6,247 nucleotides of DNA from Nitrospinae bacterium CG11_big_fil_rev_8_21_14_0_20_56_8. GTDB taxonomy: Bacteria; Nitrospinota; Nitrospinia; Nitrospinales; VA-1. Below are positions 1 through 5,549 of this stretch, piece after piece (position 1 is the stretch's first letter; the number at the start of each line of letters is the position of its first letter). The translations under genes were made by a program, and so were the position numbers. The notes beneath the pieces were generated by a model. The model made no database searches, had not been told where the DNA came from, and saw nothing but the letters and a program-made list of their open reading frames with translations. The stretch is from the NCBI GenBank assembly GCA_002796165.1, contig PCWF01000235.1:1-6247 (forward strand), read 5' to 3'.

Positions 1-463
1 TGCAGGGGGCATCGTCAACGGCAACAAGCTGAAGGCGTTCATCCCCGGCGGCTCGTCGGTCCCCATGCTTCCCGCCGACAAAGTGGATGTCCTCTACGAT
101 TACGAGTCACTTCAGGCCGCGGGCTCCATGCTGGGTTCCGGGGCGCTTATCGTGATGGACGACTCGGTCAACGTCGTTGAAACCACCCTGCGGCTGGTCA
201 GTTTTTACATGCACGAATCCTGCGGCAAGTGTACGCCCTGCCGCGAAGGAACGCGATGGATGTGGCAGATCCTGGGCCAGATCAAAAACCGGAAAGGGGT
301 GGAACAGCAGGTCGAAAAACTCCTGGATATCTGTGACAACATGAGCTTCAAGTGCTTTTGTCCCCTGGGAGACGCCGCCGTTTCCCCCGTGGCCAGCAGT
401 ATCAAGCTCTTCCGTGAAGACTATAAGGCGTTGCTCCAAAAAGCGACCGCCGGAGCGGTATAG
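1..463 (+). CDS. nuoF: NADH-quinone oxidoreductase subunit F, C-terminal part (5' end outside window)
   Basis: This is the last 153 residues of NuoF, the complex I subunit that binds NADH and FMN and passes electrons to the N3 [4Fe-4S] cluster in the cytoplasmic arm. The reading frame is open from base 2 to the TAG at 461-463, so the gene begins upstream of the window. The first visible residues, including FIPGGSS, belong to the SLBB-like region that follows the Rossmann-type FMN/NADH domain. The N3 motif ESCGKCTPCREG is present, with Cys codons at 221, 230 and 239. The fourth ligand is Cys in CPLGDAA (codon at 359). An extra Cys lies two residues before it. The NADH- and FMN-binding glycine-rich segments are not visible. 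nuoG starts 13 bp downstream. Identity is secure; completeness of the N-terminus cannot be judged. Confidence 0.97.
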   Translation, partial: AGGIVNGNKLKAFIPGGSSVPMLPADKVDVLYDYESLQAAGSMLGSGALIVMDDSVNVVETTLRLVSFYMHESCGKCTPCREGTRWMWQILGQIKNRKGVEQQVEKLLDICDNMSFKCFCPLGDAAVSPVASSIKLFREDYKALLQKATAGAV

Positions 464-476
464 AATCGAGCCAACC

Positions 477-2960
477 ATGACCGATGAAATAAAACTTACC
501 ATCGACGGCCAGGCGGTCAGCGCCCCCAAGGGAACGATGGTCGTGGACGCCGCCAAAAAAGTAGGGATCGAGATTCCGGTGTTCTGTTACCACGAAAAGC
601 TGGGGCCCTTTGGGTGTTGCCGGATGTGCCTGGTGGAAGTGGAAAAAATGCCGAAACTGGTCACCGCGTGTACCCAGGCCGTGGCGCCCGACATGGTGGT
701 TTTGACCCAAACGCCGAAAGTGGAAAAAGCCCGCAAGGGGGTTCTCGAATTCACCCTCCTCAATCATCCGCTGGATTGCCCCGTCTGCGATAAGGGGGGC
801 GAATGTCCGCTTCAGAACAATACCTTCAGATACGGCCCGGGAACGACCCGCATGGAATTCGACCGGGCGCATAATGCAAAGGCCACCTCCCTCAGTCCGG
901 TGATCACCATCGACCGGGAGCGGTGTATTGCCTGCCAGCGGTGCACGCGGTACAGCGACATCATCGAGCAGGAGCGGGCGCTCGTCATGCTCAACCGTGG
1001 ATTCCACAACGACGTGGGGACCTTCGACAACCGGCCGTACGATACCCGGTTCTCCGGTAACGTGATCGATATCTGCCCGGTGGGTGCGCTCACCAATTCC
1101 GATTTCCGGTTCAAGGCCCGCACCTGGGATCTCAAGAATTCAGACACGCTTTGCGCGCATTGCGGTTGCAACTGCAATATGACGATGGGGACCCGGCTCA
1201 ACAAGTTCATGCGCATTGAAACCCGGCCCAACAATGCGGTCGATGATGGCTGGATCTGCGACAAGGCGCGGTGGGGCTACAAATTTGCGCATAGCGAGAC
1301 ACGCATCCTCGACGCGTCGACCGTTTCCGGCGGCGCGCGCAAAGTGCTCCCGGTGAGGGAGGCCGCGGCGGGGGTTGCCGAAGCTCTCAAAAAAATCGCC
1401 GACGAGCATGGTCCGGGAAGCGTCGGGTTCCTGGGGTCCCCCTACGGGAGTAACGAGGACCTCTACCTTTACCAGAAATTCTTCCGCCAGCGGTTGAAAA
1501 CGAACAACATCGACCATAAAGCGTACCCGGAAACCCCGGGATTGCCGGTGGAACACTACGACCTGTCGCGGCTGGAGGACACCAATCTCGTTCTCCTGAT
1601 TGCCAGCGATCCGCCGGAGGAGCTTCCCATCGTGGAATTGCGGATCAAGAAAGCGATCACGCGGAAACGGGTGAAACTTGCGATTTTGAACGACCAAACC
1701 ACGGATCTCGATCGATTCGCGGCCCTGTCGGTCCGTTACAACGTGGGCGCCGATGGCGCCGCGCTGGCCGCGCTGGCCGGGGGGTTGGCCAAAGAGCTTG
1801 ACGTGGATGCCGGGTTGGGAGATGCGGCGGCCTCCGCCCCCACGGGAATTCCCGCCGATAAAATGAAGGAGTTGGTCGAGCTGGTGCGGACCAGCATGCG
1901 GATTTGCGTTGTGTACAATCCCGCGGCCCTGACTGGCGATTCCAACCGGATCCTGAAGCGGCTCCTGGAAGTCATCTCGAAAATCCCGACCATCGAGTGC
2001 GGGGCCATTCCCGCCGCTCCTTACACCAACGCTGTGGGGGCTCTCGACATGGGAGTCCTTCCCGATTATTATCCGGGTGGGGTGCCGCTGTCGGAGGCCG
2101 AGGCCATCCGGGAAAACTTCGGTGAGGAGTCTCCGCTCGATCCCGGGCTTTCCGCCCTGGAAATGATCCGCAAGGCGGAGAGCGGCGAGTTGAAGGCCCT
2201 GCTGGTGTACCGGTCCAATCCCGTCCTGGATTTTCCCGGCGGCAAACGAATTGAAGAAGCGCTTAAAAAACTCGATCTTCTGGTGGTTCACGACATGATC
2301 GAGACCGAAACGTCGCGGCTCGCCCACATCGTTCTTCCGTCCAACGGTCCGGCCTATGACGAAGGGACCACGACGAATATCGGCGGGCGCGTCCAGTACC
2401 GCCGCCGGGGGCTCACCACGCAGAATCCCCCCGACTGGCAAATCGTCTCGGGGATGTGCGCCGCCCTGGGGGACGAAACGGACTATTCATCTTTGTTCGG
2501 CGTGACGCGGGAGATCGCCGAAAAAGTCGAATCCTATGCGGGCATCGACAAGGCATCCATCAAAGATCAGGGGAAAAACCGGGTTGCGCCCCCCTGGAAC
2601 GGTGGTCCCGGACCGCAAAAAGCCGATGCGTCGTCCGCACCGAAAAATGGGGCTTTGAAGCTCCGGGTTGCGGATTATCTGTTTTGCAATGACAAGATCC
2701 TGGACGCCCACTCCGACCTGAAGCACCACTTCAAACCCTCGGTTGTGCACATGAACCGGGTGGACGCCGAACGGTTGGGACTGCACGAAGGAGAACGGGT
2801 GGTCCTCTCCGCGGAGCCGGGTGTCGTGACCGCCGATGTGGCGGTGTCCGACCGGTGTAATCCGGGCGGGGTGATCGTGCCCCGTGTTTCCGACGACCAG
2901 GGGGTCCGTTCGATCCTGCAAGGCGGGGGGGTCTCCTGGGTGGAGATCCGGAAAGCGTAG
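477..2960 (+). CDS. nuoG: NADH-quinone oxidoreductase subunit G (iron-sulfur, molybdopterin-oxidoreductase fold)
   Basis: NuoG is the largest peripheral-arm subunit of complex I and carries clusters that take electrons from NuoF towards NuoI. The protein is 827 residues, within the usual range. N-terminal 2Fe-2S ferredoxin domain: C37, C48, C51, C65 (N1b), with an additional C47. Then the His-Cys3 motif H97, C101, C104, C110 (N5), then C150, C153, C156, C200 (N4). C226, C229, C233 and C261 match the ligands of N7, which many bacterial NuoG have and mitochondrial homologues lack. From about residue 270 follows a molybdopterin-oxidoreductase-like fold (for example the GTTTNIGGRVQ segment near residues 625-635), a Gly/Pro-rich linker near 700-730, and a C-terminal molybdopterin-dinucleotide-binding-like domain. 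The ATG at 477 is chosen because the protein then begins directly with the ferredoxin strand (MTDEIKLTIDG). The frame is open back to 414, but that would overlap nuoF. Only a weak GAG at 468-470 precedes the start, so coupling to nuoF translation is likely. Confidence 0.97.
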   Translation: MTDEIKLTIDGQAVSAPKGTMVVDAAKKVGIEIPVFCYHEKLGPFGCCRMCLVEVEKMPKLVTACTQAVAPDMVVLTQTPKVEKARKGVLEFTLLNHPLDCPVCDKGGECPLQNNTFRYGPGTTRMEFDRAHNAKATSLSPVITIDRERCIACQRCTRYSDIIEQERALVMLNRGFHNDVGTFDNRPYDTRFSGNVIDICPVGALTNSDFRFKARTWDLKNSDTLCAHCGCNCNMTMGTRLNKFMRIETRPNNAVDDGWICDKARWGYKFAHSETRILDASTVSGGARKVLPVREAAAGVAEALKKIADEHGPGSVGFLGSPYGSNEDLYLYQKFFRQRLKTNNIDHKAYPETPGLPVEHYDLSRLEDTNLVLLIASDPPEELPIVELRIKKAITRKRVKLAILNDQTTDLDRFAALSVRYNVGADGAALAALAGGLAKELDVDAGLGDAAASAPTGIPADKMKELVELVRTSMRICVVYNPAALTGDSNRILKRLLEVISKIPTIECGAIPAAPYTNAVGALDMGVLPDYYPGGVPLSEAEAIRENFGEESPLDPGLSALEMIRKAESGELKALLVYRSNPVLDFPGGKRIEEALKKLDLLVVHDMIETETSRLAHIVLPSNGPAYDEGTTTNIGGRVQYRRRGLTTQNPPDWQIVSGMCAALGDETDYSSLFGVTREIAEKVESYAGIDKASIKDQGKNRVAPPWNGGPGPQKADASSAPKNGALKLRVADYLFCNDKILDAHSDLKHHFKPSVVHMNRVDAERLGLHEGERVVLSAEPGVVTADVAVSDRCNPGGVIVPRVSDDQGVRSILQGGGVSWVEIRKA

Positions 2961-2984
2961 CGAAATGGAATTCCGGTCTGTGGA

Positions 2985-2990
2985 AAGGGA
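2985..2990 (+). promoter_or_regulatory. Ribosome binding site fixing the TTG start of nuoH
   Basis: AAGGGA ends six bases before the TTG at 2997. It supports this unusual start, since no ATG or GTG exists in the frame between the preceding in-frame stop (2958-2960) and the TTG. Confidence 0.7.
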
Positions 2991-2996
2991 AAACGT

Positions 2997-4019
2997 TTGA
3001 TCGACGATATCGTCCATTTTTTTGAACCCTACATCTATCTGATTGTTGGAGGGGTCAAGGCCATAATCATCGCGGTGGCGCTGACGGCGGTGGTGCCCGG
3101 CCTCGTCTGGCTGGAGCGGCGGCTGATGGGCCGGTTCCAGGTTCGCCTTGGACCCAACCGGGTCGGTCCGTTTGGTCTGGGCCAACCCATTTCCGATTCG
3201 ATCAAGTTGTTGTTCAAGGAATCCATCATTCAGAGTTCGGCGGACAAGTTTCTGTTTCACCTCGCTCCGGCGATCGTGGTGTTCACCGCCATCCTGTCGT
3301 TCGCGGTGATTCCCATCACCCAGCCGTTCGAGATTTTTGGGCAAACGATCGGGCCGTGGATCGCCAACATCGACAGCGGCATCCTGTTTATTTTCGCCAT
3401 CTCGGGGATGGGAATCTATGGCAAGGTGATCGCCGGGTTATCCTCCAACAGCAAGTATTCGCTGATGGGCGGCCTGCGTTCTTCGGCGCAGATGATCAGT
3501 TACGAACTGACCCTGGGCATCGCGGCCCTGAGCATCATTGTAATGACCGGGTCTCTCAACCTGGTGGATATGGTGAAAAGCCAGGAGGCGGTGCCTTTCA
3601 TTCTGGTCCAGCCGCTCGCGTTCCTGCTGTTTTTTATTGCCGGGGTGGCGGAGACGAACCGGGCTCCCTTTGACCTGCCTGAAGCGGAGCAGGAACTGGT
3701 GGCGGGATTCCATACGGAGTACACCGGGATGAAATTCGCGATGTTCTTCATGGGCGAGTACATCAATATGGTGACCATGAGTTCCCTGGTGACCCTTCTG
3801 TTCCTGGGAGGGTGGAACACCTACATCCTGCCTCAGAACGCGTTGACCGGATTTCTGGCATTTGCTTTTAAAGTGTTGTTCCTCCTTTGTTTCTTTATCT
3901 GGCTTCGGTCCACCTTCCCGCGTATTCGATACGACCGTCTGATGACGTTCGGGTGGAAGTTCCTGTTGCCGATCGCCATTTTCAACCTTCTGCTCACCAG
4001 CGCCCTCAAGGTGCTGTGA
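2997..4019 (+). CDS. nuoH: NADH-quinone oxidoreductase subunit H (membrane subunit at the quinone site)
   Basis: NuoH joins the peripheral and membrane arms of complex I, forms much of the quinone-binding tunnel and begins the chain of buried charged residues leading to the pumps. The 340-residue product is full length, with about eight hydrophobic segments (near 13-36, 85-107, 127-147, 165-186, 197-217, 247-275, 284-304 and 320-340). Family hallmarks are LERRLMGRFQVRLGPNRVGP at 39-58, SNSKYSLMGGLRSSAQMISYE at about 150-170, AETNRAPFDLPEAEQEL at 218-234 with its cluster of Glu residues, and PRIRYDRLM at 308-316. The start is TTG at 2997, with AAGGGA at 2985-2990 six bases upstream. No ATG or GTG start lies between this TTG and the in-frame nuoG stop. 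It follows nuoG by 36 bp. One oddity is Lys143 in GIYGKVIAGLSSN, where most homologues have a hydrophobic residue. Confidence 0.96.
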   Translation: MIDDIVHFFEPYIYLIVGGVKAIIIAVALTAVVPGLVWLERRLMGRFQVRLGPNRVGPFGLGQPISDSIKLLFKESIIQSSADKFLFHLAPAIVVFTAILSFAVIPITQPFEIFGQTIGPWIANIDSGILFIFAISGMGIYGKVIAGLSSNSKYSLMGGLRSSAQMISYELTLGIAALSIIVMTGSLNLVDMVKSQEAVPFILVQPLAFLLFFIAGVAETNRAPFDLPEAEQELVAGFHTEYTGMKFAMFFMGEYINMVTMSSLVTLLFLGGWNTYILPQNALTGFLAFAFKVLFLLCFFIWLRSTFPRIRYDRLMTFGWKFLLPIAIFNLLLTSALKVL

Positions 4020-4034
4020 TTCGGGGATAGAACC

Positions 4035-4523
4035 ATGTTGCAAACAGCCATACAAGGAGCCAAAAACCTGCTGATCGGCCTGGGTGTGACGTTTAAGAAC
4101 ATGATCTCAAAACCCGTCACGTTTCAGTATCCGGATGTGAAGCGGACCATGCCTCAGCGGTTTCGGGGACGTCATTTCCTGAATCGGGATGAAAACGGGC
4201 TCGAGCGATGCGTGGGTTGCAGTCTGTGCTCCATCAATTGTCCGGTGGGGTGCATCCACGTGGTCGCGGCGGAGAACGATCCCAGAAACCCGGTGTCGCC
4301 GGGAGAACGTTACGCGGCGGTTTACGAGATCAACCTGCTTCGCTGTATCTATTGCGGATATTGCGAGGAGGCCTGCCCGGTCGATGCGGTGGTCCTTCGG
4401 GAGCATTACGAACTGGCCGATTACGACCGGGACAAGTATATCGCCACGAAGTCGGATCTGCTGGTTTATCCCGAGCCGAACCGGTTCCGTCACGATATTC
4501 TGGGCAACACGATTAAAATTTAA
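4035..4523 (+). CDS. nuoI: NADH-quinone oxidoreductase subunit I (two [4Fe-4S] ferredoxin-like)
   Basis: NuoI carries clusters N6a and N6b, the link between the NuoG clusters and the terminal N2 cluster near the quinone site. The 162-residue protein has an amphipathic N-terminal region that would lie on the membrane surface and two CxxCxxCxxxC motifs: C59, C62, C65, C69 and C104, C107, C110, C114. By the usual ferredoxin pattern the fourth Cys of each motif serves the other cluster. The bridging segment RYAAVYEINLLRC and the N-terminal MPQRFRGRHFL region match the family. Length is normal for bacterial NuoI. The ATG at 4035 follows the nuoH stop by 15 bp and is preceded by GGGGA at 4023-4027. 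It is followed by the longest spacer in the window. The first CPVGC has an extra Cys (C73), which is also common in homologues. Confidence 0.96.
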   Translation: MLQTAIQGAKNLLIGLGVTFKNMISKPVTFQYPDVKRTMPQRFRGRHFLNRDENGLERCVGCSLCSINCPVGCIHVVAAENDPRNPVSPGERYAAVYEINLLRCIYCGYCEEACPVDAVVLREHYELADYDRDKYIATKSDLLVYPEPNRFRHDILGNTIKI

Positions 4524-4535
4524 GGGGATCTCCAA

Positions 4536-4622
4536 ATGGGTCCGCGTTCTGGAGCCAGCCTGAATCATCCGGGAAGGCCAGGGGGCGGCGTGGAAAACCC
4601 CGAAGAGTGGAAGGGTTCTTGA
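4536..4622 (+). CDS. Possible 28-residue small ORF in the nuoI-nuoJ spacer (doubtful)
   Basis: An ATG at 4536 opens 28 codons ending at TGA 4620-4622. AGGGGA at 4523-4528, overlapping the nuoI stop, lies seven bases upstream, a better ribosome site than those of nuoG or nuoK. The product would be hydrophilic and rich in Gly, Pro and charged residues (starting MGPRSGASLNHPG), with no membrane segment, signal peptide or Cys motif. I do not recognise it. It shares the reading frame of nuoI and could be chance in GC-rich DNA. If translated, it might carry ribosomes across the long spacer to nuoJ. Confidence 0.2.
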   Translation: MGPRSGASLNHPGRPGGGVENPEEWKGS

Positions 4623-4661
4623 AGCGATACTCCCGGCGGAAGCGGGGAGGATGTGAGGAGT

Positions 4662-4671
4662 GGAGGAGGAG
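4662..4671 (+). promoter_or_regulatory. Strong ribosome binding site for nuoJ (GTG start)
   Basis: GGAGGAGGAG contains overlapping matches to the anti-Shine-Dalgarno core and ends five bases before GTG 4677. It decides between this start and the in-frame GTG at 4653. Another SD-like string, GGGGAGG at 4644-4650, sits further upstream. Confidence 0.75.
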
Positions 4672-4676
4672 ACACG

Positions 4677-5243
4677 GTGTTTGATTTCAGTTGGGTCGAC
4701 TTCAACCTGTTTGAGGTGACCTACGATGTAGTGGTTTTTGTGGTGGGGATTACCGCGGTGCTGGCGGCGCTGGGGGTTATCCTGTGTTCGTCGCCCATCT
4801 ATTGCGCCCTCTACCTGATCGGGCACATGATGTGCCTGGCCCTCCTGTTCCTTTTATATCACGCCGAATTCATCGCCGCCGTCCAGATCATCGTGTATGC
4901 CGGGGCGGTCATGATCCTGTTCCTGTTCATCATCGCACTCCTGGGAGGAAAAAAGGAGAAACAGGAATTTTCCTTCCACAAATTCATGGCCTTGGGTTTT
5001 GTGGGTATCCTTTCGGCGGAGTTGATGCTGTCGGCGCGCGTCGGCAAAACCCAGCCGGTGGAAGGGATGTTCACCCCGGCGAAAATCACCGAAGTGGGAA
5101 GCGCCAAGGCCGTCGGGATCGAACTGTTCTCGCGCCATCTGGTTCCTTTTGAACTGGCTTCGATCCTCCTGCTGGTGGCGGCGGTGGGAGTCATCTGCCT
5201 GGCGAAATTTCCACTCAAACCTTTGAGACGGCGAGCGAGATAA
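4677..5243 (+). CDS. nuoJ: NADH-quinone oxidoreductase subunit J (membrane subunit, ND6-like)
   Basis: NuoJ is a small membrane-arm subunit next to NuoH and NuoK. Its third helix contains the conserved bulge whose movement is thought to connect quinone chemistry to pumping. The 188-residue product shows five hydrophobic segments, near 16-36, 40-62, 66-89, 103-121 and 156-177. The family signature AEFIAAVQIIVYAGAVMILF lies at about 63-82, and the C-terminal LVPFELASILLLVAAVG at 155-171. The tail is basic (KPLRRRAR), as expected for a cytoplasmic end. The chosen start is GTG at 4677, because GGAGGAGGAG at 4662-4671 lies five bases upstream. An in-frame GTG at 4653 would add eight residues, mostly Gly/Ser/Arg, encoded by the ribosome site itself, so it is unlikely. 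nuoK begins 2 bp after the stop. Confidence 0.95.
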   Translation: MFDFSWVDFNLFEVTYDVVVFVVGITAVLAALGVILCSSPIYCALYLIGHMMCLALLFLLYHAEFIAAVQIIVYAGAVMILFLFIIALLGGKKEKQEFSFHKFMALGFVGILSAELMLSARVGKTQPVEGMFTPAKITEVGSAKAVGIELFSRHLVPFELASILLLVAAVGVICLAKFPLKPLRRRAR

Positions 5244-5245
5244 CC

Positions 5246-5545
5246 ATGGGTCCCCATTTCATACTTTTGATCAGCGCGCTGATATTTTCCATCGGGGCGC
5301 TTGGATTTGTGATCCGCAGAAATCCCCTGATCATGTTCATGTCCGTGGAGTTGATGTTGAACTCGGTGAACTTTCTGCTCATCGGTTATTCCAATGAGCT
5401 GAGGTCCATCGACGGGCAGATTTTTGCGCTGGTGATCATGACCGTCGCGGCGGCGGAGGTGGTGGTGGGGCTGGCCATCATCCTCACCATTTTCCGGACG
5501 CGCCACGATCTCGATGTGGACCATCTGGACGTTTTGAAAGGGTAA
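5246..5545 (+). CDS. nuoK: NADH-quinone oxidoreductase subunit K (membrane subunit, ND4L-like)
   Basis: NuoK is a three-helix membrane subunit of complex I related to MrpC of multisubunit Na+/H+ antiporters. It lies between NuoJ/NuoH and the antiporter-like subunits. The 99-residue protein has helices near 3-22, 28-47 and 60-82. Both buried glutamates known to matter for coupling are present: Glu35 in SVELMLNSVNFLL and Glu71 in TVAAAEVVVGLAIIL. The C-terminus is charged (HDLDVDHLDVLKG), as usual. The ATG at 5246 is 2 bp after the nuoJ stop, with only a weak purine-rich site (GAGCGAGA at 5233-5240) inside the end of nuoJ, so its translation is probably coupled to that of nuoJ. nuoL begins 4 bp after its stop. 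Confidence 0.96.
   Translation: MGPHFILLISALIFSIGALGFVIRRNPLIMFMSVELMLNSVNFLLIGYSNELRSIDGQIFALVIMTVAAAEVVVGLAIILTIFRTRHDLDVDHLDVLKG
5537..5542 (+). promoter_or_regulatory. Ribosome binding site fixing the TTG start of nuoL
   Basis: AAAGGG within the last nuoK codons ends seven bases before TTG 5550. The nearby ATG at 5545, which overlaps the nuoK stop, is in another frame and reaches a stop after eight codons. Confidence 0.65.
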
Positions 5546-5549
5546 TGCC

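Larger units (their letters stand above)
4524..4676 (+). other. nuoI-nuoJ spacer, 153 bp, no recognisable gene
   Basis: This is the only gap over 40 bp in the window. It is G- and purine-rich, especially towards nuoJ. It holds a possible 28-codon ORF (4536-4622) and short inverted repeats: AACCC 4596-4600 with GGGTT 4613-4617, and CTCCC 4630-4634 with GGGAG 4645-4649. There is no T-run after either repeat, so neither resembles an intrinsic terminator. No convincing -35/-10 pair is visible. The most likely reading is a transcribed spacer inside the operon. Confidence 0.6.

Noticed and set aside
414..476. Upstream extension of the nuoG frame by 21 codons
   Set aside because: It overlaps the end of nuoF in another frame, and its translation has no family similarity, whereas ATG 477 starts directly at the ferredoxin domain.
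1140..2441. 433-codon open frame on the - strand inside nuoG
   Set aside because: It is the mirror of a GC-biased coding gene, with His/Arg/Gly-rich sequence, no recognisable domain and no independent gene context.
2487..3344. 285-codon open frame on the - strand spanning the end of nuoG and start of nuoH
   Set aside because: Composition is that of an antisense shadow, and both genes on the + strand are unmistakable.
3438..4055. Antisense open frame over nuoH
   Set aside because: Gln/His/Arg-rich reverse complement of hydrophobic codons; no domain.
4596..4649. Intrinsic terminator in the nuoI-nuoJ spacer
   Set aside because: The inverted repeats are only about 5 bp and no T-tract follows; downstream genes belong to the same complex.
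4651..4656. ATG-TGA minimal start-stop element
   Set aside because: The SD-like string GGGGAGG abuts the ATG with no usable spacing, so initiation is unlikely.
4653..4676. GTG at 4653 as the start of nuoJ
   Set aside because: It would translate the strong ribosome site GGAGGAGGAG and add an atypical Gly/Ser/Arg leader; GTG 4677 has ideal spacing.
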